Origin: JBQQPY01 sp052258065
GTDB taxonomy: Bacteria; Pseudomonadota; Gammaproteobacteria; Enterobacterales; Enterobacteriaceae
DNA: 64,000 bases
Direction: 5' to 3'
Assembly: GCA_052258065.1 (NCBI GenBank)
Contig: JBQQPY010000002.1
Location: 1,364,001 to 1,428,000, forward strand
Shown: in pieces, positions 19,856-30,484 of the stretch
Position numbering within the stretch: the stretch's first letter is position 1
Layout: each line of letters starts with the position of its first letter
Notes under the pieces: generated by a model
Seen by the model: the letters and a program-made list of their open reading frames with translations, nothing else
Told to the model about the DNA's origin: nothing
The model's database searches: none
Program-made: the position numbers and the translations under genes

Positions 19856-21375
19856 TTAGGCGGATCGGCGGCGACCAAACACTAGCGCCGTCAATCCGGC
19901 CAGCAGCGTAATCATCCATAGCGGCCAGGGGCCGGTACGGGCGTAGGGAGTAAGCCCCCGCGTCGGGATCACGTGGACGTTGAGCACATCGCGGGTAAAT
20001 TGCGACAATTGCGCCTGCGGTGTTCCGTCGGCATTGATCACTGCGGTAATGCCGTTATTGGTACTGCGTAGCAGCGGCCGACCAAGCTCCAGCGAGCGCA
20101 TACGCGCCATTTGGAAATGCTGCCACGGCCCGATTGAGTGACCAAACCAGGCATCGTTGGACACAGTCAGAAGGAAATCAGTATCGGGACGGAAATTATC
20201 CTGTACTTGGACGCCCAGGATAATCTCGTAGCAGACGGTCGCGGTAAGTTTCATGCCGGCTACCTGCAGCTGCGGCTGCAGATATTTTCCCTGGCTGAAG
20301 GAAGACATCGGCAGATTAAACAGCGACGCCAGCGGCCGCAGAAGACCCTCAAACGGCAACATTTCGCCGAAGGGCACTAGGTGATGCTTATTGTAACGAT
20401 TTTTTGAGGGATAACGGTAAGGCATATCCTCGCCTAAAACTAGGATGCTGTTGTAATAATCGTAGCCGTGCCGGGTAAGCCGCGCGTCGATAATTCCGGT
20501 TATTAAACGGCTATGCGCCTGCCGCAATTGCTTATCGAGCTGGGTTAAGAACGTGTTTTGGGCTATCTCGTTATCGGGAATAGCCGATTCTGGCCAGATG
20601 ACCATCTGCGCTTTTCCGAGGATCGGAAGGGTACACTGCAGATAGATATCCAGTATCGAGTTAATCTGGCTGATCTTCCATTTCATTGACTGGGCAATAT
20701 TGCCCTGCACCAGCGCTACGTCTATGGCCCGTGCCGGCTGTGGCTGGTACCAATGCAACGAGCGCAGCGGCCAGGGCAACAGCAGAAGCCCCAGAGCACC
20801 AAGCACCGGTAGCCACCGGCGCTGCACTAATGCAAAGACCGCCAGGCCGCTTATCATCATCAAAATAAAGGTGATAGCCTGTACGCTCAAGAGCGGCGCG
20901 ATGCCTTTTAGCGGCCCATCAATTTGACTGTATCCAAATTCTATCCAGGGGAAACCAGTCAAGACCCAGCCGCGTAGAAATTCGGTGAGCGACCACAGCA
21001 CCGGCGCACCCAGCGCCAGCCGCCACAGGCTAATACTAGGCCACAATCGTGCCAACAGGGCGGCAAACAACATAGGGTATAATGCTAGATAGGCGGCCAG
21101 CACTACGTTTACCAAGCCAGACAAACGGCTGAATTGTACAATACTGACGCAAACCCAGTTAATACCGGTGCCAAACAAGCCAAAGCCCCAGATAAAGCCT
21201 AGGCAGCCTGCCTGCCGGCCGCTACGGTTAAGCGTAACCGCCAGCAGGCCGCCGAGCGAGATAATAGCCGCTGGCCAGAGATCGTAGGGGAAAATGCCAG
21301 AGTGCCGCAGGTGCCGGTAATGAGCGCTAGCAGCGTGCGGATTCTCGGGCGTAAAAACAGTAGAGGAATGACCAT
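19856..21375 (-). pseudogene. lnt: lnt, apolipoprotein N-acyltransferase, one-base frameshift
   Basis: Adds the third acyl chain to lipoproteins in the inner membrane. From ATG 21375 the frame matches the family for about 30 residues (RIRTLLALITGTCGTLAFSP), then breaks. One base is missing in the G4 run at 21287-21290 (C4 in the message); with it the family frame resumes YDLWPAAIISLGG and continues to the end, giving 506 residues (E. coli 512). Without it, translation can only restart near FGTGINW (21178), losing about 65 residues and the first membrane helices. The nitrilase domain is intact, including catalytic residues in WPESAIPD, RYNKHHLVPFGE and VCYEIILG. It is last in the ybeZ-ybeY-ybeX-lnt order. 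Confidence 0.88.
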
Positions 21376-21390
21376 TGGGAATTCAATCTT

Positions 21391-21868
21391 TTATGGTAGG
21401 GTGCGCGGTGCATTTTCGGTTATTTTAACATGCACTTAGATAACGCATTAACTGTCGACTATCGTTACTTTGAGCTGCTCGTAGCTGAGCATGAACGGTA
21501 GTAAATCTTTAGAAAATAGCCAGCAGGAGCCGTTCCATATTATCTCTATCTTCACTGAAGAGCGGAAAGCGGGCAGGAGTCAACTCAACGATAACGTCAA
21601 GGCATTCCTGCAGGGTTTGGTTTTTTCAGCACAATAATTTGCGAGCGAGGGATTATCATATCCCCTCCTCGCCGTTTGGCTATGTCGGTGACGTCCTTCA
21701 GAATATCGTGGGCATTGGGGTCGATAAGCTCGTTCTGTTGGGACGCCCTAATAAGTTTAAAAGATCCTCATGGTTTTCGGCTCATAGTAAAATAGTTGAT
21801 TCGGCATCAGGGTAAAAACCTTTCTTCAGACTATGGCTGCCGTTACTCTGCGAATGATCTTGATTCAT
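21391..21868 (-). pseudogene. ybeX: ybeX (corC) relic with internal deletion
   Basis: YbeX/CorC is a CBS-domain protein encoded between ybeY and lnt. The start (MNQDHSQSNGSHSLKKGF) and a following stretch (NELIDPNAHDILKDVTDIAKR, in a shifted frame) match the N-terminal third. RFPLFSEDRDN follows, then a large gap. The end KVTIVDSR and VHVKITENAP matches the C-terminus. Only 478 of about 880 bases remain and several frames are needed to read them. Confidence 0.8.
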
Positions 21869-21897
21869 GGTGTTAAGTTAACTTAACTCTTTAATAA

Positions 21898-22383
21898 TTA
21901 AATGAAAATCGAAATTATACCTTTTTCCGAAAGATACGGATCCGTATAACCAAGTTGTTGCATAATCTCCGTTTCTAGCGATTCCATCTCCAAGGCTTCC
22001 TCATCCAGGATATGAGCATACCCTAGCAGATGCAGCGAACCGTGAACAACCATATGCGCCCAATGTGCATCTAACGCTTTTCCCTGCTGCTGTGCTTCAC
22101 GTTCCACTACTTGGCGGCAGATAACTAAATCTCCCAGGAGCGGCAGCTCTACTTCCGGCGTTGTTTCAAAGGGAAAGGAGAGCACGTTCGTAGGCCTGTC
22201 TTTGGCGCGATAGGTAAGATTGAGTTTACGACTTTCCGCTTCATCTACTAGGCGCACCGTCACTTCCGCGCAGTCGCGAAACAGCGGCAATACGCCCTGC
22301 AGCCAGTGCAGAAAATCCGCTTCGGCGGGCAGATTACGCCTGTCATCGCAGGCCAGCTGCAGGTCGAGTATCACTTCGCTCAC
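21898..22383 (-). CDS. ybeY: Endoribonuclease YbeY
   Basis: Single-strand endoribonuclease for 16S rRNA maturation and ribosome quality control. 161 residues (E. coli 155). The zinc motif HGSLHLLGYAH has all three histidines, though relatives have Asp before the last. RPTNVLSFPF and LGDLVICRQVV are intact. The start is GTG at 22383, which overlaps the TGA of the ybeZ relic as GTGA, the usual coupling. Since ybeZ no longer translates through, coupling should be weak. The C-terminus ends GIISIFI, diverged from relatives. Confidence 0.93.
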   Translation of the reverse strand: MSEVILDLQLACDDRRNLPAEADFLHWLQGVLPLFRDCAEVTVRLVDEAESRKLNLTYRAKDRPTNVLSFPFETTPEVELPLLGDLVICRQVVEREAQQQGKALDAHWAHMVVHGSLHLLGYAHILDEEALEMESLETEIMQQLGYTDPYLSEKGIISIFI

Positions 22384-23320
22384 AAGTTATGCTCTACGGA
22401 AGACAGCGAACCTGCGGCGCTCTGTGCTGCGTCGTTACTCTGACCCAGAGACTTGCGTTTGCGATTAGTAGTCAGCTGCTCTTTGCATTTCTGGTTAGCG
22501 GTTTCACAAGCTTCTTGGAAGAAATTAAAGCTAATTTCTTTGACTTTCGGCAGAACTTTCAACGCGGGACGAAACCCTGATGTCTGGTTGTGTGGTAAGT
22601 ATACCTGCATGACCTCGCCGGTTATCACTATTTTGGCATTAAAGCCGCTGCGGGTTAAGAGTATCTTCATTTATTTAATAGTAATCTTCTGGCTCTCGTT
22701 GAGAATAATAAAAGTATCGTTCAGCATCTGCTTGCGCATGCAAGCTAGCGGTGTGACCTCAATGACATTGCGCTTAATTCGTTATTCTACCCGCCCGAAG
22801 CAAAGCTTCTTAAAAAGCGTAGCGTCAGGAAACCTAGCTTCTTTCCGCCTTCCAGCACCCGACGGTTCAGGAGAATACAGCGGATTCCCTGCCGCTTTAA
22901 CGTATTTACTGTCGTTGTCATTGAGAGTGTAGGTGATGTATTGCGCCTGGTTCGGTATGCGCGGATTAATGATGCTGCGTTTAGTTTGTATATTTACCAT
23001 ACAGCCATAATCTGGCACGCTTTCCGCAGTTTATTCCCACGAGCAGCTCAGCTTGATAACTCAGTGGATTTTTTTCGACTCGATATTTGCGCTAAGCCAA
23101 TTAGCGACGCCTTATCGACGCACAGCGAGGCGAGAATGGCCACAGCGGCGTCTATGCACAGAATCTTTCCCACTAGCTCGAAGCTATTGTCACGCCAATT
23201 AATCGCAACACCCCACTGGCGCTCGAGTTGCTTAATCTTGTCATAAAATAGCCCAGAGAGGCTAAATAGACGGTTATTATCTCCGCATTCTGGCATAATT
23301 TCTCTTTTATGACTTCGGAG
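22380..23320 (-). pseudogene. ybeZ: ybeZ (PhoH-like ATPase) relic
   Basis: YbeZ is the PhoH-family ATPase encoded upstream of ybeY. N-terminus NNRLFSLSGLF and KIKQLERQWGVAINWRDNSF lies at about 23280-23180; PDYGCMVNIQTKRSI and NPRIPNQAQYI near 23010-22940. The Walker A region is missing. Further on, RNVIEVTPLACMRKQMLND and FIILNESQ (Walker B Asp changed to Asn) are in frame but with stops (GRVE-stop and TIK-stop). The C-terminal 96 codons are open (22670-22380). Clearly non-functional. Confidence 0.88.
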
Positions 23321-23384
23321 CGCTGATACCGGGCTTATTTGTGGCAGCATTAAAAGCACCTATAATACCATTCGGCTTTTTGAT

Positions 23385-23530
23385 GCTAGAGCACTTTTTA
23401 TCTATTCTGGCTTATGTCCCGCTGCGATAAAAATCGCAGTAATCTTTATTAGATATTAAGTTAATAGCTTGAGCGATCCTAAGCAGAAAAACCATCACAG
23501 AGTGAACGACAGGTCAGGAAGCGGCAAAGC
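23385..23530 (-). mobile_element. IS630 group 2 fragment
   Basis: Starts TAGAGCACTTTTTATCTATTC, the terminal sequence of group 2, followed by the C-terminal coding end. It lies between the ybeZ relic and miaB, normally adjacent genes. Confidence 0.6.
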
Positions 23531-23692
23531 CAGAAACCGAGATAGCTAGCTAACAAATGAGTCATCATCGCCCCGCGTCAGGGGGCAAGGCTAATATATT
23601 GATATTAGAGCACAATTAGTGCAATACAACCTGGGTCACAGAGAGACGGCGGTGTTGGCACGCCGCACAGACGTAATTTCGGCAAGGGGAGA

Positions 23693-25117
23693 TTACAGCT
23701 GCGATAGGCTTACACTGAGTTCGTTGTCTTTACGGATGCGGGCTATGACCGATTCCGGAGTCTCATAGCTGCGCAATGCCATTTGATCCTCGGTGTGCAA
23801 CAGGACGCCGCGCAGCGAATTTGGATAGACACCCACAATTTTCACGTCTATGAATGTGCCTATCATGGAGAGCGCTCCTTCAAAATTGACTACCCGATTG
23901 TTTTCGGTGCGCCCAGTCAGTTCCATCATATTTTTACGCGATGTGCCTTCCACAAGAATACGCTGCACCGTGCCCAGCATGCGGCGGCTAAACTTCATGG
24001 CTTGTTGCGTGATGCGTGCTTGTAAAGCATGCAGCCGCTGCTTTTTCTCTTCTGCGCTGACGTTGTCCGTTATATCGGCGGCAGGTGTGCCGGGACGGGC
24101 CGAGTAAATAAAGCTAAAGCTCATGTCGAAATTTACGTCAGCGATAAGATTCATCGTTTGCTCAAAGTCTTGCTGTGTTTCGCCCGGGAAGCCGACGATA
24201 AAGTCCGAGCTGATTTGAATATCCGGCCGCGCCTTGCGCAGCTGGCGGATGATTGATTTATATTCCAGCGCGGTATGGGCACGTTTCATCATGCTTAGAA
24301 TGCGATCGGATCCGCTTTGCACCGGCAGATGTACAAAGCTAACCAGCTCCGGGGTATCCTGATAGACATCAATGATATCGTCAGTGAACTCAATAGGATG
24401 GCTAGTGACATACCGGATGCGGTCAATTCCGTCGATGGCTGCTACCAGCCGAAGTAGTTTGGAAAAAGTGCAAATACCACCGTCATAGCTGGCGCCGCGA
24501 TAGGCGTTAACGTTCTGCCCAAGCAGGTTTACTTCGCGCACGCCCTGATCCGCTAATTGAGCAATCTCGAACAGAATATCGTCGCACGGACGGCTGATTT
24601 CTTCACCGCGGGTGTAGGGCACAACGCAAAAACTGCAATATTTATTGCAGCCCTCCATAATCGTGACAAGGGTGACTGGCCCTTCCGCGCGCGGCTCCGG
24701 CAGTCGGTCAAACTTTTCAATTTCCGGAAAACTAATATCCACCATCGGGCTACGGGTGCTGTTAACGTGATCGATCATTTCTGGAAGGCGATGCAGGGTT
24801 TGTGGTCCGAAAATAATGTCTACATAACTGGCCCGTTCACGGATATGGGCGCCTTCCTGAGACGCGACACAGCCTCCGATGCCGATAATCAAATCCGGCC
24901 GGGCTTCCTTCAACATCCGCCAGCGTCCCAGCTGATGAAACACTTTTTCCTGCGCTTTTTCTCGAATGGAGCAGGTATTGAGCAGCAGGATATCTGCATC
25001 TTCGGGGTTAGCCGTCAACTGGTAGCCGTGGCTGGCATCCAGTAAGTCGGCCATCTTGGATGAATCATATTTATTCATCTGACAGCCCCACGTTTTGATA
25101 TGGAGTTTTTTGGTCAT
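23693..25117 (-). CDS. miaB: tRNA-2-methylthio-N6-dimethylallyladenosine synthase
   Basis: Radical SAM enzyme that methylthiolates i6A37 in tRNAs. 474 residues, exactly the E. coli length, when started at 25117 (MTKKLHIKTWGCQMN); the 13 codons upstream have no family match. First Fe-S cysteines: WGCQMN, NTCSIREKA, GGCVASQEG. Radical SAM motif CNKYCSFC. A C-terminal TRAM domain follows. Divergent from ubiF, as in E. coli. No strong ribosome site is seen. Intact. Confidence 0.96.
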   Translation of the reverse strand: MTKKLHIKTWGCQMNKYDSSKMADLLDASHGYQLTANPEDADILLLNTCSIREKAQEKVFHQLGRWRMLKEARPDLIIGIGGCVASQEGAHIRERASYVDIIFGPQTLHRLPEMIDHVNSTRSPMVDISFPEIEKFDRLPEPRAEGPVTLVTIMEGCNKYCSFCVVPYTRGEEISRPCDDILFEIAQLADQGVREVNLLGQNVNAYRGASYDGGICTFSKLLRLVAAIDGIDRIRYVTSHPIEFTDDIIDVYQDTPELVSFVHLPVQSGSDRILSMMKRAHTALEYKSIIRQLRKARPDIQISSDFIVGFPGETQQDFEQTMNLIADVNFDMSFSFIYSARPGTPAADITDNVSAEEKKQRLHALQARITQQAMKFSRRMLGTVQRILVEGTSRKNMMELTGRTENNRVVNFEGALSMIGTFIDVKIVGVYPNSLRGVLLHTEDQMALRSYETPESVIARIRKDNELSVSLSQL

Positions 25118-25288
25118 TAGCTGGCTATTACTCAATACAGTATTAAAATCCCGCAAGCTTGTGCAGGTCGCATATTCTAATTTTTTGCCGGTATTCTGAC
25201 TAGTTTAGCGTACACGAGGCATATTTAAAGAGTCAATTTTGCGCTACACTAAAAAATTCTAAAAACAATAGCGTAAGCATTGGCCGAA

Positions 25289-26470
25289 ATGAAGACAAAG
25301 GAAGTGTGCTATGAGGTAGTGGTAGCCGGCGGTGGCATGGTGGGCGCCGCGCTAGCCCAGGCGCTTGCCCAGGCAGGATTTCGGGTGCTGGTTGTTGACC
25401 CAGCGCCCCCAACATCCGTAGTAGACGATGCGCAGCCAGATTTGCGGGTATCAGCTATCAACTATGCTTCGTTGAAGCTGCTACGTCGCCTCAAGGCCTG
25501 GCAACGCATCGGCGACCGTTTTTGTGTGCCGTACCGCCACATAGAAACCTGGGAATGGCCTTCCTCGGTACTGGCATTCAATGCCTCCTCCCTGTGCCTG
25601 CCAGAACTAGGTTTTGTGGTGGAGAACCGCCGGCTGCAGCGGGCGCTGTGGCAAGGATTTGCCGACTGCGCCTCGTTGAAGCTGATTTGCCCAGCTTGGC
25701 TGGACACCATGGTGTATGAGGGTGGACGCTGGCAGCTGACGCTTAACGACGGCAGCAAAGTTGCGAGCCGAGTCGTGGTCGGGGCCGATGGCGCGCAGTC
25801 CTGGGTGCGGAGGCAGGCAGGCATCGCGATGAGCGGCTGGCAGTACCGACAATCCTGTCTACTACTCAGCGTAGAAACCGAGGGTGAGCAACAGGACGTG
25901 ACCTGGCAAGCGTTTTATCCCTCTGGCCCGCGCGCGTTTTTACCGCTCTACGGCCGGTGGGCGTCTCTGGCATGGTATGACGGCGCGGCACGTATCCGCC
26001 AACTCGAGACGCTCTCGCTGCCGGCACTGGAGCGAGAAATCCAGGCGGCCTTTCCGGCGAGACTCGGCGCGTTCAGTCTGCATAGAACGGCATCGTTCTC
26101 CCTTACACGTCAGCATGTCCGTGACTACGTCAAGCCAGGGCTAGCGCTGATTGGCGATGCAGCGCATACCATCAATCCGCTGGCTGGACAGGGGGCCAAT
26201 CTCGGCTTTCGTGATGTCGAAGCATTAGCGGAAGTGTTGATTGATTCTCGCCGTAGTGACGAAGCCTGGGATACGCTGGCGGTATTGCAACGTTACCAGC
26301 GCCGCCGGCGCGGCAATAACATGCTAATGCAAGCCGGAATGGATGTGCTCTATATGGTATTCAGCAACGATTTGCCGCCGCTGATGCTAGCACGCAATCT
26401 CGGCCTGATGCTGGCGCAGCGCGCAGGCTGCGCTAAGCAGCAGGTGTTGCGCTATGCGTTAGGGTTGTAA
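25289..26470 (+). CDS. ubiF: Demethoxyubiquinone hydroxylase UbiF (FAD-dependent)
   Basis: Hydroxylates the ring late in ubiquinone synthesis. About 393 residues (E. coli 391). N-terminal FAD site VVVAGGGMVGAALAQAL, a GADGAQSWVRR motif near the middle, and GDAAHTINPLAGQGANLG near 290-307 define the UbiH/UbiF family; the match is best to UbiF (ETWEWPSS, SMLL-like YRQSCLLLS). ATG 25289 is preferred; a TTG three codons upstream (25280) is possible. Ribosome site is weak. Divergent neighbour miaB supports the ubiF assignment. Confidence 0.93.
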   Translation: MKTKEVCYEVVVAGGGMVGAALAQALAQAGFRVLVVDPAPPTSVVDDAQPDLRVSAINYASLKLLRRLKAWQRIGDRFCVPYRHIETWEWPSSVLAFNASSLCLPELGFVVENRRLQRALWQGFADCASLKLICPAWLDTMVYEGGRWQLTLNDGSKVASRVVVGADGAQSWVRRQAGIAMSGWQYRQSCLLLSVETEGEQQDVTWQAFYPSGPRAFLPLYGRWASLAWYDGAARIRQLETLSLPALEREIQAAFPARLGAFSLHRTASFSLTRQHVRDYVKPGLALIGDAAHTINPLAGQGANLGFRDVEALAEVLIDSRRSDEAWDTLAVLQRYQRRRRGNNMLMQAGMDVLYMVFSNDLPPLMLARNLGLMLAQRAGCAKQQVLRYALGL

Positions 26471-26559
26471 TGCATATCGAAAGGGTTGCACACAGCGGCG
26501 TTGACTGCTAGCAGCGAATGTAGGTTTATCCCACCGCTTCGCCCTGAACTCTGCGCTGC

Positions 26560-26800
26560 TATCCTACTATCACATCACAGATTAAATGAACGATAAAACA
26601 CTTGAACTTGATGCAAGCGTTATAAGTAATGAAATGCCAATCGATCTTGGCGTTTATTTGGTCGCGTTGTGTTTTTCAAATGCTGACTTCAGTTTACAAT
26701 GTCTAATCTTGTCAACATCACGATATCGTAATGTTTTATATTTATGAAAGATATTTCCACATCAACAGTATGCAGCCAACCAAGCTCATAGCTTTTAAAT
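26560..26800 (-). mobile_element. IS630 group 1 end joined to an IS481 scrap
   Basis: 26560-26720 matches the 3' end of group 1 copies at 555 and 49340 (ATTAAATGAACGATAAAA, then a GGCGTTTATTTGGTCGCG stretch). 26740-26800 matches the IS481 block encoding YVHVDVKY, reversed. Confidence 0.5.
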
Positions 26801-26814
26801 GCTTTGTCATAATA

Positions 26815-27170
26815 TTTTACGCATTCTTCTCAGCAAGTCTCAACAGGCTTGTGATGGTATTGTGAGTACTTTCAATGCGGTTACCAAGAAGAACGGCATA
26901 AGGGCTTCTAAGTCATAATGTCGGTTAAATCGATAGTGAAATTTGTCCATGTAATGAGGGGCATATTGGCCACGAATTACATGGTAGGTGCTTGTTATGA
27001 AGTTTTTTATATTCTTCAGCAGAGTAGAGATCCACTTGAAAATTCTCTATTTCCAGAGTTGCTCAAGCTTTACGGAATAAGGTATGCAATCAGGTTATCC
27101 TTAACTATATTCTTAAATAGCTATTTTCCCATAAATAGGGCTATACGAACAGAAGTTATATAATAATCCG
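26815..27170 (-). mobile_element. IS1595-family fragment
   Basis: On the - strand it gives the C-terminal half of an IS1595-type transposase in broken frames. The order of blocks is the same as in 55930-56290 and 42125-42400. It ends about 10 bases from the yhgN stop. Confidence 0.6.
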
Positions 27171-27181
27171 AAACCAAACAC

Positions 27182-27775
27182 TTAGATGCGCAGATAAGCG
27201 CGCACGCCGTCTAGGAACATCTGAGTCGAGATCATTACCAACAATAACCCCATCAGCCGTTCAAGCGCGCTAAGCCCTTTGCTTCCCAGGAACCGTAAAA
27301 AGACGCTACACATTATTAGGATGACGACCGATAGAACCCAGGCTATGAGCAAAGCCACAACCAAATAGTTAATTTTCAGTGCATATTGATGCGATAGCAG
27401 CATGAGCGCCGCCAGGATTGACGGCCCGGCGACTAGCGGGATCGCCAGGGGTACTAAAAATGGCTCCTCCCCCGGCGCTAGGCCGGTACTATTGCCTTCC
27501 TTTGAAGGAAAAATCATTTTGATAGCGATAAAAAAAAGAATAATGCCGCCGGAGATCGATACTGTTTCAGTGCGCAAATTGAGGAACGATAAAATATATT
27601 CGCCGGCAAACAGAAAAATCAGCATCAGAAGCAGCGCTATTAGCATTTCCCGGATGACTATAACGCGTCGCCGCTTCAGATCAAAATGTTTAAGCACTGA
27701 CATGAAAATTGGCAAGTTTCCTAAGGGATCCATAATCAAAAATAACAAAACGGTGGCTGATATCATTTCACTCAT
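27182..27775 (-). CDS. yhgN: MarC-family inner membrane protein YhgN
   Basis: Six-helix membrane protein of the MarC/YchE family; its substrate is not established. 197 residues, the E. coli length. FLIMDPLGNLPIFMSVLKHF lies near the N-terminus and the conserved AIPLVAGPSILAALMLLS near 111-130; both are typical. Divergent from asd, the normal enterobacterial arrangement. No sign of damage. Confidence 0.93.
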   Translation of the reverse strand: MSEMISATVLLFLIMDPLGNLPIFMSVLKHFDLKRRRVIVIREMLIALLLMLIFLFAGEYILSFLNLRTETVSISGGIILFFIAIKMIFPSKEGNSTGLAPGEEPFLVPLAIPLVAGPSILAALMLLSHQYALKINYLVVALLIAWVLSVVILIMCSVFLRFLGSKGLSALERLMGLLLVMISTQMFLDGVRAYLRI

Positions 27776-27985
27776 TATTACCTCGATGTAATCAGCGCCG
27801 GTGCCCGGCCCGGGAAAAGCCGGATATTAGTATAAGCGCCATTGCTTAAAAAGGGATTAAAATTAAATTAATGTTACTTGCAGCATTTTGGCCACATTTT
27901 GTATGGTGGATAAAGTGTATCCTGCTAACATTATGCAGCAAGAGCACGCGGAATAGTTTGCATCCCCTACGCAGGACAGTTAAAC

Positions 27986-29092
27986 ATGAAAAACGTTGGT
28001 TTTATCGGCTGGCGCAGTATGGTTGGTTCAGTACTGATGCAGCGCATGACTGAAGAGCGCGATTTTGACACGATCCGCCCAGTATTTTTTTCCACCTCTC
28101 AATATGGCCAGGCCGCGCCGGCGATCAATGGCCAGCATGGCGTGCTGCAGGATGCCAGGGATCTGGCGGCGCTTAGTGCGCTAGATATTATTGTTACCTG
28201 CCAGGGCGGCGATTATACCAACGAAATTCATCCGCAGCTGCATGAAATCGGTTGGCAGGGTTATTGGATTGATGCGTCTTCGTCGCTGCGCATGTCCAAT
28301 AAAGCGATTATTATCCTAGATCCTGTCAATCAGGCGGTGATCGAGCAGGGTCTGGATTGCGGCATTAAGACGTTTGTGGGCGGAAATTGTACCGTGAGCC
28401 TTATGCTGATGTCGCTGGGGGGCTTATTTGCCCAAGATTTAGTGGAATGGGCCTCGGTTGCTACATATCAGGCAGCAACCGGCGGCGGTGCGCGCCATAT
28501 ACGTGAACTGCTAGTACAAATGGGGAAATTGCACGACGTAGTAGCAAAACCGCTTCAGAACCCGGCATCGGCTATTCTGGACATCGAGCGTCAGGTAACC
28601 AATCTCACCCGTAGCGGTACCCTGCCGACAGATAATTTTGGCGTACCATTAGCTGGTAGCCTGATCCCTTGGATAGATAAGCAGTTAGAAAACGGCCAAA
28701 GTCGCGAAGAGTGGAAAGTCCAGGCGGAAACCAACAAAATTCTCAATACCCGGCAGGTGATACCGGTAGATGGACTGTGCGTGCGCATCGGCGCTCTCCG
28801 CTGCCATAGTCAAGCATTTACACTGAAGCTCAAGAAGGATGTTCCGCTAGCGGAAATTGAACGCTTACTCGCAACTCATAATGACTGGGTGACCGTGGTG
28901 CCTAATGATCGTGAACTGTCAATGCGGGAATTGACGCCGGCGGCGGTGACCGGCACGCTGAAAACGCCGATCGGCCGGCTTCGAAAATTGAACATGGGGC
29001 CGGAATATCTTTCGGCTTTTACCGTCGGCGACCAGCTACTGTGGGGCGCCGCCGAACCCCTACGCCGCATGCTCCGTCAGTTATCTCAGTAA
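27986..29092 (+). CDS. asd: Aspartate-semialdehyde dehydrogenase
   Basis: Makes aspartate semialdehyde, the branch point to lysine, diaminopimelate, threonine and methionine. 368 residues (E. coli 367). NADP-binding GFIGWRSMVGSVLMQRM at the N-terminus; active-site Cys135 in GGNCTVSLML; His in RCHSQAFT near 275. ATG 27986 begins MKNVGFIGW, the family start. It has its own promoter region (27776-27985) shared with divergent yhgN. Intact, as expected if the symbiont makes its own peptidoglycan. Confidence 0.97.
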   Translation: MKNVGFIGWRSMVGSVLMQRMTEERDFDTIRPVFFSTSQYGQAAPAINGQHGVLQDARDLAALSALDIIVTCQGGDYTNEIHPQLHEIGWQGYWIDASSSLRMSNKAIIILDPVNQAVIEQGLDCGIKTFVGGNCTVSLMLMSLGGLFAQDLVEWASVATYQAATGGGARHIRELLVQMGKLHDVVAKPLQNPASAILDIERQVTNLTRSGTLPTDNFGVPLAGSLIPWIDKQLENGQSREEWKVQAETNKILNTRQVIPVDGLCVRIGALRCHSQAFTLKLKKDVPLAEIERLLATHNDWVTVVPNDRELSMRELTPAAVTGTLKTPIGRLRKLNMGPEYLSAFTVGDQLLWGAAEPLRRMLRQLSQ

Positions 29093-29214
29093 CTTGCGCC
29101 GCTCGCCGGATGATGCTCGTGGCCAATACAGTTTATTTTTTACATCCATTAAGTTAATATTATTTTTTATTAAATGACTTGTATTTAGTTTTGTATAAAT
29201 ATTCGTTTATTAAA

Positions 29215-29450
29215 ATAAAATTTGACTACTCAATTGATAATTGAATTCTTTTCTATTGTCTATAAGCACCTGACGAATAGCCATAGGCTATACTTAATTA
29301 AGCTTACGCAAGAAAACTTATGCATTAGCCGCGGTCTTGGCCTTGTAGAGACGGCTAAAAACTCATTAAGTCGCTTAATCTATACTTACAAAAAGATAAC
29401 GTCATGAGGTTTTAATGTGGAAGATATTTCATATCAACATGCAGCTAAGT
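29215..29450 (-). mobile_element. IS481 fragment
   Basis: Middle part of the transposase on the - strand: it includes the reversed block encoding YVHVDVKY (about 29440-29415) and the following FIALYKAKTAA-like stretch. Truncated at both ends. Confidence 0.55.
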
Positions 29451-30245
29451 AGCATCTTAACACGTAAAAAGTGGCGGTTGCGGTATCTGTGATCAGGGCT
29501 GAAGCAATCCTTAAAAATCAAAGCGTTTGCGGCGGAAGAAAGAACGAAACTGGAAGCATTACTCAGTAAGAGCAAGCATGCTGTAGAGAAAGTTTTGAAT
29601 ACATCCATTTTATTGAATTGCGATCCATCAATTAGAGGCGTAAAGCGATCGAGTGGCGAGCATTAGCTAAAATTTTATCAACATGCCCTAAGAGCAATCG
29701 GGTCAAGCGTTATTTTATCGGAAAAGAGCTTTAGGCAGCCCTGAGTCGTAAACTGAGTAAACGGGTATATGACCGCATTGTAGATAGCGATAGCGAAGCG
29801 TATTTGATTGCGCTAATCTGCAGACAGCTGCTAGAGAGCTAGGAACAGTGGACTGTGTAATTGCTTGCCGATAGAACACTGAAACTGCAATATATCAAAA
29901 TTATTTCACGTAACACGCTAAAATATATACTAAAAATAAAATAAAACCGCGGAAGAAGATCTGCTATTTTATACTACTAGAAGCCAATGCCGAATTCGTT
30001 GCAGCTATAGAGAATGTTCTAGACGTGTATCGTTACACTTATGATCCGATTTATCCGATGGTTTGTATGCACGAAATCCTTCGTTAATTCATTCGAGGCA
30101 CACTGGTGCTGCTGCCGTGAAGGCTCGAGAAGGCCTGCCAGAGAGGACTATGAATACAAACGACCCGGAGTGTGTAATGTCTTCATGGCCAGTGAGCCGT
30201 TGACGGATCGGCCGCTAACTAAAAGGATTGAGCATAGGGCTTAGA
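29450..30245 (+). mobile_element. Decayed IS630 group 1 copy
   Basis: Starts with CTTAACACGTAAAAAG. Readable pieces include the N-terminal helix region (about 29520-29600), a later block (29950-30035) and, at 30100-30240, GSRRPAREDYEYKRPGVCN then FMASEPLT, which matches DDE transposases of this group. Stops and shifts break every part. Directly followed by a group 2 fragment. Confidence 0.65.
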
Positions 30246-30480
30246 AAATTCTATCTCGATGGGATTTACATCCAGTGAATAAAGCAGAAGATAAAGGAGA
30301 ATGGAAGATTCTATGTGATATCTGTCTGTTGCTATACAGGTACAGCTACTCACTGCGAACAATCCGCTTATTCGCAATCTTAAGTCTTAACTGTAAGGAT
30401 GTGTCATTTAGAGCTAAAAAATAGCCACAACATATGGTAAATGACTATTTAATAAATGGGAGTAGATAAAAAGCACTCTA
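30246..30480 (-). mobile_element. IS630 group 2, internally deleted fragment
   Basis: Shares sequence with 44400-44547 and 61320-61511: the middle of the C-terminal region is joined to the N-terminal part, and it ends in AAAAAGCACTCTA, the group 2 terminus. The other end is missing here. Confidence 0.55.
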
Positions 30481-30484
30481 CTCT

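Noticed and set aside
19856..21178. Lnt as an intact 440-residue protein
   Set aside because: The missing N-terminal membrane part is present just upstream in another frame (21375-21290).
24557..25045. 162-codon + strand frame inside miaB
   Set aside because: Antisense to an intact, highly conserved gene; no family match.
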